A stretch of DNA of 24,384 nucleotides, taken from a virus. The DNA lies in the IMG/VR virus record IMGVR_UViG_3300042465_006967, positions 1 to 24,384 of that record; one strand, written 5' to 3'. The notes below the pieces were generated by a model. It did no database searches. It worked only from the letters and a program-made list of their open reading frames with translations, and was not told the origin of the DNA. This document shows, piece by piece, positions 1 to 5,203 of this stretch; within the stretch, counting starts at the first letter, position 1, and each line of letters begins with the position of its first letter. Made by a program: the position numbers and the translations under genes.

Positions 1-113
1 ATAAAATTATAAGTTATTTATGTCGTAATTATGTTGCCAAAGCAGAAGAGGATTCAAAATTAAGTGATCCTATGTTTTGGGTTAATAATATTAACAAATT
101 GGAGGGTAAATAA
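1..113 (+). CDS. C-terminal end of a truncated rightward gene, unknown
   Basis: One reading frame (codons from base 3) is open from the window edge to a TAA at 111-113, giving about 36 residues that start KIISYLCRNYVAK and end FWVNNINKLEGK. The stop shares its last base with the ATG of the next gene (TAATG), the normal sign of translational coupling in a phage operon, which supports it being real. The pattern of a YLxR stretch followed by a short linker and a FWVNNINKL helix is loosely like the end of DUF3310 phage proteins, but too little is visible to name it. The N-terminus lies outside the window. Confidence 0.6.
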   Translation, partial: KIISYLCRNYVAKAEEDSKLSDPMFWVNNINKLEGK

Positions 114-274
114 TGAGCAATATATCACTATTTTGTAAGAAAGAAGATGTTGAAAAAGACTTGGTAAAGTTAAAAAGAATGGATCAATACGATTTTGTGA
201 CTATTGAATTCTTAATAGAATTATTGGAAGAGGCTTTAGATGAATATAGCGAGGAGGAAACTGAAAATGACTAA
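113..274 (+). CDS. Small acidic phage protein, unknown
   Basis: A 53-residue protein beginning MSNISLFCKKEDVEKD and ending in an acidic tail (EEALDEYSEEETEND). The ATG at 113 is preceded by a strong Shine-Dalgarno GGAGGG at 101-106, and it overlaps the upstream stop by one base and the downstream start by 8 bases, so it is tightly packed in the rightward operon. It is predicted to be soluble and mostly helical; no family is recognised. The short length and coupling are typical of accessory early phage genes. Function unknown. Confidence 0.65.
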   Translation: MSNISLFCKKEDVEKDLVKLKRMDQYDFVTIEFLIELLEEALDEYSEEETEND

Positions 275-806
275 ATTTATCTTCACCCCCGAATCCGATA
301 AAATGGAGTTTGGCAACAAGGTTTATATGCACGCCAAAGAGTTAATGAAGAAAGGCAAAGAATTTCAGGTTGAATTTAAACCGTTCGTTAAATCGAAATC
401 TTACGACCAGCTTAAAGGAATTCATAAGCTTTGTGAGATTTACGGCAATTACATGTCGGAAAGCTTGGGAATTAAAGTTAGCGATGAAAATGCTAAAGAA
501 AGACTAAAATATAATATTAATTATACTCGATTGGCTAATGCTGACGAGGCTTTAGCAGAAGCGTTAAGAATTCGGAGAGAAAAGGAATTAGAGGGCAAAA
601 ATATGACGATTAAAGAAATAAAATCTTTAGTCGAAGGTTTACAAGAACATTTTCGAGTCCCAGCTTCATTTAAAGATGCGACTCTTGAACAAATGCAAGA
701 GTTAATCGAAAAAGTTCATGAATTGGGACGAGAAAGAGGTTGGCATAACTTGATTTTAACGAATCAGGAAATGCAAGAAATGGTTAATTATTACGAACAA
801 AAATAA
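267..806 (+). CDS. NinB-like recombination protein (tentative)
   Basis: A 179-residue protein. I place the start at the ATG at 267 (MTKFIFTPESDK) rather than the in-frame ATG at 240, because GAGGAGG at 251-257 sits at ideal distance before 267 and the 240 codon has no ribosome site. The protein has a basic KPFVKSKSYDQLKGIHKL segment followed by helices, and a C-terminal half with an ATLEQMQELIEKVHELGRE stretch that resembles the closing helix of NinB/Orf-type recombination mediators (a motif of the EMxELIExVxxxGxExG kind). NinB/Orf proteins bind single-stranded DNA and help phage recombination. Its neighbour two genes on is a DUF1064 nuclease-like gene, consistent with a DNA-metabolism cluster. 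The family link rests on pattern only; it is certainly a gene, the function is tentative. Confidence 0.5.
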   Translation: MTKFIFTPESDKMEFGNKVYMHAKELMKKGKEFQVEFKPFVKSKSYDQLKGIHKLCEIYGNYMSESLGIKVSDENAKERLKYNINYTRLANADEALAEALRIRREKELEGKNMTIKEIKSLVEGLQEHFRVPASFKDATLEQMQELIEKVHELGRERGWHNLILTNQEMQEMVNYYEQK

Positions 807-885
807 TTTGATTATCAAATTTAATTGTTTTTAAGAAACAAACAATTTTGTTAATCAACTAGAATAACAACAAAAGGAGTAAAAT
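807..885 (+). promoter_or_regulatory. Intergenic spacer with paired palindromes and a hairpin
   Basis: This is the longest gap inside the rightward cluster. It holds two similar 11-bp imperfect palindromes, TTGATTATCAA at 808-818 and TTGTTAATCAA at 848-858, 40 bp apart. Between them lies a stem of 8 bp (AATTGTTT at 823-830 with AAACAATT at 840-847). A ribosome site AAAGGAG follows at 873-879. The arrangement could be an operator pair or a weak terminator or processing site; the stem is A/T only except for one pair and has a short T run, so termination would be poor. Confidence 0.3.
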
Positions 886-1209
886 ATGGAAAATTTACAA
901 AATTTATCGCAAGCCGAAAAAAGAAAGTGGCTTGTAAAAAAAATGAAAGATAAATGGCATTTAGACGAGGAAGATATTATAGATGGAGATTGCGAAGATA
1001 ATGCAATAGTATGTGGCAATGCAAATATTAAATTTATCGATATTTTTAAAACTATCAATCAATTAGATTGGGTAGGATTTATAATAGGCGACATGGAGAT
1101 TTTTATCGATGTAAAGATTGCTAGAAATTGCATAGATGGAGGGAGTTATTTACCAACGCCCGACGAGTTTAGTATTCTCCGTGGAATAATTAGAATTTGG
1201 TATGATTAA
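886..1209 (+). CDS. Hypothetical protein, 107 aa
   Basis: The ATG at 886 has AAAGGAG at 873-879, a convincing ribosome site. The protein begins MENLQNLSQAEKRKWLVKKM; an N-terminal charged helix is followed by an acidic stretch (LDEEDIIDGDCEDN) and a mixed hydrophobic C-terminal half ending RGIIRIWYD. No signal peptide or membrane segment is evident and no catalytic motif or known family is recognised. It lies 16 bp before the DUF1064 gene on the same strand, so it is probably cotranscribed with it. Function unknown. Confidence 0.65.
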   Translation: MENLQNLSQAEKRKWLVKKMKDKWHLDEEDIIDGDCEDNAIVCGNANIKFIDIFKTINQLDWVGFIIGDMEIFIDVKIARNCIDGGSYLPTPDEFSILRGIIRIWYD

Positions 1210-1225
1210 AATTTATAAATAAAAT

Positions 1226-1582
1226 ATGAGCAATTATAAAAAAAAAGGTAGCAAATATAAAAATATTAAAACCGCAGATGGTTTTGATAGTAAAAAAGAG
1301 CGTAAACGATATTTAGAACTTGAATTATTACAGAAAGCGGGTGTTATAAAATGTTTAGCAAAACAAGCTTCATTTGAGCTTGTAGAAACATTTAAAGATA
1401 AGCAAGGTAACACAGAAAGGGGAATTAAATATATAGCTGATTTTGTTTACTATGATAATGAAAGAAAATCTCTTGTGATCGAAGATGTCAAATCTCCATT
1501 TACTAGAAAATTACCAGCTTATGTAATTAAGCGTAAATTGGTAAAACAAAAATATCCTGATTATTTATTTTTAGAGGTTTAA
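1226..1582 (+). CDS. DUF1064 family protein, PD-(D/E)XK nuclease-like
   Basis: A 118-residue protein whose layout matches the phage DUF1064 family along its whole length: the basic KYKNIKTADGFDSKKERKRY start (residues 10-29), an LELLQKAGVIK helix-turn (32-42), a YIADFVYYD strand (69-77) and an IEDVKSP strand (85-91). D72 followed by E86/D87-V-K89 has the spacing of a PD-(D/E)XK nuclease core, and E25 could supply the upstream acidic residue. DUF1064 proteins are commonly encoded beside phage replication and recombination genes and are thought to be endonucleases, perhaps junction-resolving; activity is inferred, not shown. No Shine-Dalgarno is visible before the ATG. The stop at 1580-1582 directly abuts the next ATG at 1583, showing coupling. 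Confidence 0.8.
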   Translation: MSNYKKKGSKYKNIKTADGFDSKKERKRYLELELLQKAGVIKCLAKQASFELVETFKDKQGNTERGIKYIADFVYYDNERKSLVIEDVKSPFTRKLPAYVIKRKLVKQKYPDYLFLEV

Positions 1583-1747
1583 ATGTTAATATTAGAATTA
1601 TTATTACTTATTTTATATGGTATAGGATTTTGTTTCTTTATGTGTAATTGCGAAATAACTAACAAATTTGGTCTAGTTGGAGCGGTTTTAATGCTTATCT
1701 GTGCGGTTTTGCAACTTTTATTCGTTTTATTTAATTATGTTATTTAA
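1583..1747 (+). CDS. Small membrane protein, 54 aa
   Basis: The ATG immediately follows the stop of the DUF1064 gene. The product has two hydrophobic segments: residues 1-20 (MLILELLLLILYGIGFCFFM) and about 31-53, separated by a short polar loop CNCEITNKFG, which suggests a helical hairpin in the membrane. The loop carries a C-x-C pair. No Shine-Dalgarno is seen, so expression probably depends on coupling. The 3' end, including the stop codon, lies in a 13-bp tandem repeat. It could be a holin-like or superinfection-exclusion type protein, but nothing diagnostic is present. Confidence 0.5.
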   Translation: MLILELLLLILYGIGFCFFMCNCEITNKFGLVGAVLMLICAVLQLLFVLFNYVI

Positions 1748-1760
1748 TTATGTTATTTAT
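1727..1760 (+). repeat. 13-bp tandem repeat across a gene junction
   Basis: TTATTTAATTATG occurs at 1727-1739 and again at 1740-1752, followed by a partial third copy TTATTTAT at 1753-1760. The second copy contains both the stop codon of the 54-aa gene (1745-1747) and the start codon of the next gene (1750-1752). A unit of 13 bp is not a multiple of three, so gain or loss of a copy would shift the frame at the end of the upstream gene. Confidence 0.85.
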
Positions 1761-1908
1761 TTTAGTTTTTATTTTTCTCTTATTTAACAGCTTAATGTAT
1801 AATAAATACTCACATTTTCCTTGGAAAGAAAACACAAAAAAAACTGATTATGCTTTCAGTTGTGCAATTTGCATGAATATTTTTATTTATTTAATTTTTT
1901 ATAGTTAA
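1750..1908 (+). CDS. Small hydrophobic protein with CxxC, 52 aa
   Basis: Starts 2 bases after the preceding stop. The N-terminal 14 residues (MLFILVFIFLLFNS) look like a membrane anchor or signal; a polar middle (YSHFPWKENTKKTDY) is followed by C38-A-I-C41 and a second hydrophobic end (IFIYLIFY). The arrangement of a Cys pair next to a hydrophobic tail is seen in several small phage membrane proteins, but I cannot assign a family. Its TAA at 1906-1908 overlaps the stop codon of the convergent nuclease gene. Reality is supported by tight packing; function is unknown. Confidence 0.45.
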   Translation: MLFILVFIFLLFNSLMYNKYSHFPWKENTKKTDYAFSCAICMNIFIYLIFYS

Positions 1909-2324
1909 TTGCACCAGCTTTTTTTCTTTTCGCCATAATAAGCCCTACCAAGCTCGTTTTTAATCAGCTCTTGAGCTAAATCGATATTGTTGATAAAGAC
2001 TTTGGCAACTATTCGACCGCCGTATTTGTCCCACTTGATTTCGGTAAAAGTAATTTTTTGATTATTCTTTTGAGCATTCTCAATTGCTTTTTTTGTAAAT
2101 ATTGTAGCTTTTTGTCCTAGAGCATTTTCTTTTTCACATTTAGCGTGCGGGGCTTTTTCAGGAGTATCAACGCCTTTGGCTCTTACGAAAAGCTTTAACT
2201 CCTCTGGCAAGAATTGATTATCAATCTCTAAACTATCGCCATCCAGCGTTCTAAGCACTTTCCATTCGTAAACTTCCGCCTGTGCAGTTGAGGTAAATAA
2301 GAATAGGATTAAGAATATTAGCAT
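1905..2324 (-). CDS. Secreted thermonuclease (staphylococcal nuclease family)
   Basis: A 139-residue protein. Residues 1-16 form a signal peptide (MLIFLILFLFTSTAQA, cleavage after AQA), so the enzyme should be exported to the periplasm. The remainder is a compact SNase domain: LDGDS (27-31, metal ligand region), VRAKGVDTPE (47-56) and GGRIVAKVF (102-110). These align with the catalytic set of staphylococcal nuclease: R48 for Arg35, D53 and T54 for Asp40 and Thr41, E56 for Glu43 and R104 for Arg87; D28 or D30 for Asp21. All are present, so it is probably an active calcium-dependent DNase/RNase. C63 and C138 could form a disulfide. It is the last gene of the leftward late block and overlaps the DUF5675 gene by 7 bases. 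Roles could be nucleotide salvage, clearing DNA at lysis, or attacking other DNA; this is inference. Confidence 0.9.
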   Translation of the reverse strand: MLIFLILFLFTSTAQAEVYEWKVLRTLDGDSLEIDNQFLPEELKLFVRAKGVDTPEKAPHAKCEKENALGQKATIFTKKAIENAQKNNQKITFTEIKWDKYGGRIVAKVFINNIDLAQELIKNELGRAYYGEKKKSWCN

Positions 2325-2872
2325 GATTTATATTTGGTTATTAGTTTATAATTTTCTTCTTGATTCTCATCATCAATTTCTAAAATAAATTCTTCTTTAT
2401 CAACAATTTCATAAAGTTTTTCTAAAGCTTTGACAGATTGGCTTCCATACCAATCATAGACTATTCCCGCTTTTGAAAAATTTTGAATTATTGTAGTTGC
2501 TGGTAAAATGCAACCTTGCGAATTATCAATTGAGTTTCCGCCGTGTAATCTTACTCCTTTCCTTCCTTTTGTGTTTTTAACTAAATATAATTTAGTTTTG
2601 AAGCGGTTAGAAAGTGTCATTATACATTGATAAACGTCGGCTAAAATACAACTAGATTCGTTTTTGTTGGTAGCCAAATTATCTGAATTGTTTTCTTTGT
2701 TTTCGTAAAATCTGGCTGGCTCAATAGTGTAAAGCAAAGGAGGGAAATTTGGTTTTAATGGATCAATTATAGCTCCAAGCGTAGTGCCGTATTTAAAAAC
2801 TTTACCCTCTTTTTTTACTTCGGAATAATTACCGTTATTGCAATAATATCTTTTAAGAATCAATTTTTTCAT
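2318..2872 (-). CDS. DUF5675 family protein, putative peptidoglycan-active
   Basis: A 184-residue protein. The segment LLYTIEPARFYENKENNS (47-63) and the following SCILADVYQC (74-83) match the DUF5675 pattern of an LYTLE strand, an Asn-rich loop and a SCIPxGxY strand. GVRLHGGNSIDNSQGCILPA (106-125) gives H110, G111, S118, G120 and C121, reminiscent of the HG...SxGC active site of L,D-transpeptidases (YkuD fold). DUF5675 genes are often found in phage lysis or tail-end clusters; a cell-wall role is suspected for the family but not proven. There is no signal peptide. It overlaps the outer spanin gene by 20 bases and the nuclease gene by 7. With no standard endolysin visible nearby, it is the best local candidate for a wall-active enzyme. 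Confidence 0.75.
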   Translation of the reverse strand: MKKLILKRYYCNNGNYSEVKKEGKVFKYGTTLGAIIDPLKPNFPPLLYTIEPARFYENKENNSDNLATNKNESSCILADVYQCIMTLSNRFKTKLYLVKNTKGRKGVRLHGGNSIDNSQGCILPATTIIQNFSKAGIVYDWYGSQSVKALEKLYEIVDKEEFILEIDDENQEENYKLITKYKSC

Positions 2873-3116
2873 GACAATTATTATTTTTTAAACATTTATA
2901 AAAAATCAACATTTGTTCAGCCCAAGTTTTGAAACGAACAGGTGTTGATGCTATTCTTTTTTGCTCTTCTTTACTAAAAGTATTACGCCTAGGATAATCA
3001 GGAAGCGTGTTGATATATTCTTGTAGTTGTTCTTGTGATAAACTTTTACTCAAGCGCTTTGAGCAGGAAGTCATCATCAAAATTACCGTCAATATTATAG
3101 TCAATTTTTTTAGCAT
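2853..3116 (-). CDS. Rz1: Rz1-like outer-membrane spanin lipoprotein
   Basis: An 87-residue lipoprotein: basic start MLKK, a hydrophobic stretch LTIILTVILMM and a lipobox MTSC with the lipidated Cys at 18. The mature part is charged, with a Pro/Arg segment LPDYPRRNTF (38-47). Its 5' part lies inside the 3' end of the upstream inner-membrane coiled-coil gene in another frame, overlapping by 71 bases, which is the classic overlapping Rz/Rz1 architecture. In the family, the o-spanin is anchored in the outer membrane and binds the i-spanin across the periplasm to fuse the two membranes at the end of lysis. At about 70 mature residues it is somewhat longer than lambda Rz1, and it is not very proline-rich. 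The assignment rests on lipobox plus gene overlap. Confidence 0.75.
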   Translation of the reverse strand: MLKKLTIILTVILMMTSCSKRLSKSLSQEQLQEYINTLPDYPRRNTFSKEEQKRIASTPVRFKTWAEQMLIFYKCLKNNNCHEKIDS

Positions 3117-3330
3117 TTTTAGCTTTATTAAGAGTTGTTTTTAATTCTTGGATTTTTTCTTGGTGAAATTCTTTAGTTTCTTCTTCAATTTTTTCATACT
3201 CTTTAACTTTGTTTTGAGCTTCAAAATAATTATTAACAAAGCCAAGAATAAATAAAAACAAAATTACTCCAATAACTCCGATTGCAAAGTTTTTGGATTT
3301 AAGAATTAAGGGTAAAATAAAACTAAACAT
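3046..3330 (-). CDS. Rz: Rz-like inner-membrane spanin
   Basis: A 94-residue protein with one N-terminal membrane helix (about 14-33, NFAIGVIGVILFLFILGF) followed by a charged helical region rich in Glu and Lys (36-75) that should form a periplasmic coiled coil. This is the i-spanin layout. The C-terminal codons overlap the start of the Rz1-like lipoprotein gene in a different frame. It is shorter than lambda Rz but within the range of phage i-spanins. It starts at base 3330, sharing one base with the stop of the upstream small membrane gene, so the lysis genes appear translationally coupled. Confidence 0.75.
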   Translation of the reverse strand: MFSFILPLILKSKNFAIGVIGVILFLFILGFVNNYFEAQNKVKEYEKIEEETKEFHQEKIQELKTTLNKAKNAKKIDYNIDGNFDDDFLLKALE

Positions 3331-3548
3331 TATTTTTTTAATAATCCAGTTAATAAATTAATGTTTCCTAAGCCTATAATCGCAAAGAAACCACTTCCAG
3401 CATAAAATAGGAACTTTCCTAAATTGTCAAATGTTTCTTGCTTTACTGGCGTATAATAAATATCAATGCCAATAAAAATCGGGTAATGTAAAAAAGCAAA
3501 TAAATAAATGATTGCGTAAACTTTTGCTCCGCTTTCTTTACTTAACAT
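3330..3548 (-). CDS. Small two-helix membrane protein, holin candidate
   Basis: A 72-residue protein with two predicted membrane helices: about 9-31 (VYAIIYLFAFLHYPIFIGI) and 45-66 (KFLFYAGSGFFAIIGLG), joined by a polar loop YYTPVKQETFDN, and a short basic end LKK. The size, topology and position directly upstream of the spanin pair fit a class II holin, which would open the inner membrane at the lysis time. There is no sequence motif to prove this, and two other small membrane proteins encoded just upstream compete for the role. It overlaps both neighbours (1 base and 11 bases). Confidence 0.55.
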   Translation of the reverse strand: MLSKESGAKVYAIIYLFAFLHYPIFIGIDIYYTPVKQETFDNLGKFLFYAGSGFFAIIGLGNINLLTGLLKK

Positions 3549-3975
3549 ATTTCTCCATTTTTTGAATTAATTCCATGTTTGATTTTACTAAATCAACTAA
3601 AGCATGTTTTTCGTTTTCAATAGCATGAGTTCTTTGTTTGTAGGCGTTTAAATCAATTTGAAAAGCTTCTAATAATTTATGGGTTTTTAAATCTCTTTTT
3701 TCGTTTGCAATACTTGCTTTTTCACCCGCTTCTTTTAATTGTGTAATTTGTTCTTTATTTTCTAAATTAGTTTTTTGCAATTCTTCATAATTTTTTTGCA
3801 TTTCTTCGTAGCCCTCTTTTTTTTCTTTAACTGCAAAAATAAATTTTAAAAGTTCTTTAAACCCTTTAAATAGAAGTTTTAAAAAATAAAAAGCAATAGC
3901 GAGTTTGGCAATAATAGCAAATACTGCGGGGTCGGCTAATTCTTTAATTTGGTTTATGAAGTCTTTAAAGTCCAT
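3538..3975 (-). CDS. Membrane-anchored coiled-coil protein
   Basis: A 145-residue protein. A short amphipathic start (MDFKDFINQIKELADP) precedes a hydrophobic region from about 17 to 48 (VFAIIAKLAIAFYFLKLLF and onward), then a long Glu/Lys/Gln-rich coiled coil from about 50 to 140. Topology is one membrane anchor plus an extended coiled coil. It lies in the lysis cluster between two other small membrane proteins, overlapping each by 11 bases. It might be a holin partner, an antiholin or a second spanin-like protein, but the overlapping lipoprotein gene belongs to the 94-aa protein instead. No family recognised. Confidence 0.55.
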   Translation of the reverse strand: MDFKDFINQIKELADPAVFAIIAKLAIAFYFLKLLFKGFKELLKFIFAVKEKKEGYEEMQKNYEELQKTNLENKEQITQLKEAGEKASIANEKRDLKTHKLLEAFQIDLNAYKQRTHAIENEKHALVDLVKSNMELIQKMEKYVK

Positions 3976-4201
3976 TTTTTAAAGCTTGAAATTTTTGGTC
4001 AATATATTCTTTAATTCTTGTTTCTGATGCATTAATTTCATTTTTAACAAAAATCCCCATATTTTCTTTATTTTCATAATCTTTGAGTTTGATAATTTTC
4101 TTTCTATTCTCGATTGCTAAATAAATAAAAAAAGAAACAAACAACATTGAAAATTCTGGTGCTTGCTTCATTAAGTTAAATATGGTAATAAAATCAATCA
4201 T
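3965..4201 (-). CDS. Small single-helix membrane protein, holin-like
   Basis: A 78-residue protein with one hydrophobic segment (about 17-31, FSMLFVSFFIYLAIE) followed by a basic NRKKIIKLK stretch and a charged helical C-terminal half (FVKNEINASETRIKEYIDQK). The short N-terminal helix with a charged coiled tail resembles BhlA-type and other one-helix holin or antiholin proteins, and position in the lysis cluster agrees. The assignment is by topology only. It overlaps the DUF1353 gene by 4 bases (ATGA), which couples their translation. Confidence 0.55.
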   Translation of the reverse strand: MIDFITIFNLMKQAPEFSMLFVSFFIYLAIENRKKIIKLKDYENKENMGIFVKNEINASETRIKEYIDQKFQALKNGL

Positions 4202-4572
4202 CGTTTCTTATATTTTGATTTGCCAAATAATCTGACTGCAACATACATTGCGTAGCGTTTGAATTTGCTAACTCCTAAACATTCAAGCCCTTGTAAAAAA
4301 GCCATGTCGGCGTCGGCTCTAGTAATATGTGCGGGAGATTGTTTTGAGTATAAAAAATCATGAACAACAGCGATTTCAATCCCTTTGCCCGTTTCACTTT
4401 GAAATGGTTTAAATAACTTAGGAGTTGAAAAGCCATCAGTATTAAAGCCCGCTGGAACGATAATAGTATTTTCTTTACCTAGATATTCAAAAATATAAAT
4501 AAAATCTTCTTGCAAAAGGAATCTTCCATCTACTATTTCGACTTTTAAATGTTTTTGAATTTTACATTCCAT
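4198..4572 (-). CDS. DUF1353 family phage protein
   Basis: A 124-residue protein with the hallmarks of DUF1353: VPAGFNTDGFSTPKLF (39-54), AVVHDFLYS (68-76, with the invariant H71-D72), RADADMAF (85-92) and a terminal hydrophobic helix YAMYVAVRLFG (108-118). The family is common in tailed phages, usually next to lysis or tail-end genes, and its biochemical role is not established to my knowledge. Length is normal for the family. It is followed two bases upstream by the probable fibre accessory gene. Confidence 0.85.
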   Translation of the reverse strand: MECKIQKHLKVEIVDGRFLLQEDFIYIFEYLGKENTIIVPAGFNTDGFSTPKLFKPFQSETGKGIEIAVVHDFLYSKQSPAHITRADADMAFLQGLECLGVSKFKRYAMYVAVRLFGKSKYKKR

Positions 4573-4574
4573 AA

Positions 4575-5186
4575 TTATTCAAATTTAATTGCTTCAACTT
4601 CTTCAACACTTTTACAAGCATTGATTTGGATTTGTTTTATTTTCAAAAGTTTATTATTGTTGATTTCTCTATTTTGAATATGATCGGCTATAGAGAATGC
4701 AACAGGAAATATATTAACTACGCCAGCTTGTTCTTTGCCATCTTTAACGATAGTAGTTGAATATGGAACGATTTTTTGTTTTATGCAATTCTCATAAATA
4801 CTTTTTTCGCTAGCATAATCCGTGCTAGTTTTTTTAGCAAGATTTATGCAACTAACATAATCTATATTGCATTTACTAAGAACGCTTTCAGGAGTTAAAT
4901 TGCTATTTGGAATTGAATCAACATGCCAGTAAAACTTAACTTCAGCTCCAATTTTAGAGCCGTCTATAATTTCGGGGGCTGTATGAGATGTATATTTTTC
5001 AGTTTTTTTAGATAAAATAAACGCTTCAAGTTGAGCAAGTTTTTTGTCTTTCGTTTTTTGAAGCAAAAAATTATTTGCTTCGTCCGTGTCGGTGATATTC
5101 ATCCAAGTTGCATAACCTGCACCAATTTGCGACATACTTTGAAATTGGGCAATTTGTTTTGTTATTGGATCTTGTAAAAAAATCAT
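4575..5186 (-). CDS. Putative tail-fibre accessory protein (DUF4376-like)
   Basis: A 203-residue protein directly downstream of the tail fibre. It begins MIFLQDPITKQIAQFQS, and has a helical KLAQLEAFILSKKTEKY segment and a C-terminal KLLKIKQIQINACKSVEEVEAIKFE-type ending (residues 178-203), the Ile/Ala helix followed by SVEEVEAI seen at the ends of DUF4376 and similar fibre-assembly or fibre-tip phage proteins. Four Cys lie in the middle part (about 106-136). No signal peptide or membrane segment. Position and the C-terminal pattern suggest a fibre chaperone or tip protein; the call is tentative. Confidence 0.5.
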   Translation of the reverse strand: MIFLQDPITKQIAQFQSMSQIGAGYATWMNITDTDEANNFLLQKTKDKKLAQLEAFILSKKTEKYTSHTAPEIIDGSKIGAEVKFYWHVDSIPNSNLTPESVLSKCNIDYVSCINLAKKTSTDYASEKSIYENCIKQKIVPYSTTIVKDGKEQAGVVNIFPVAFSIADHIQNREINNNKLLKIKQIQINACKSVEEVEAIKFE

Positions 5187-5203
5187 AAAATTTTTAAATT
5201 AAA

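Noticed and set aside
240-266. Upstream ATG for the NinB-like gene
   Set aside because: The ATG at 267 has GAGGAGG at proper spacing, while the 240 codon lies inside the upstream gene with no ribosome site.
855-1058. Leftward reading frame of 67 codons with a Ser/Phe-rich hydrophobic product
   Set aside because: It is antisense to the 107-aa gene, which has a good ribosome site; the hydrophobic composition follows from reverse A/T-rich codons.
3538-3975. The 145-aa coiled-coil membrane protein as the inner spanin
   Set aside because: The lipoprotein gene overlaps the 94-aa protein instead, which is the more typical architecture.
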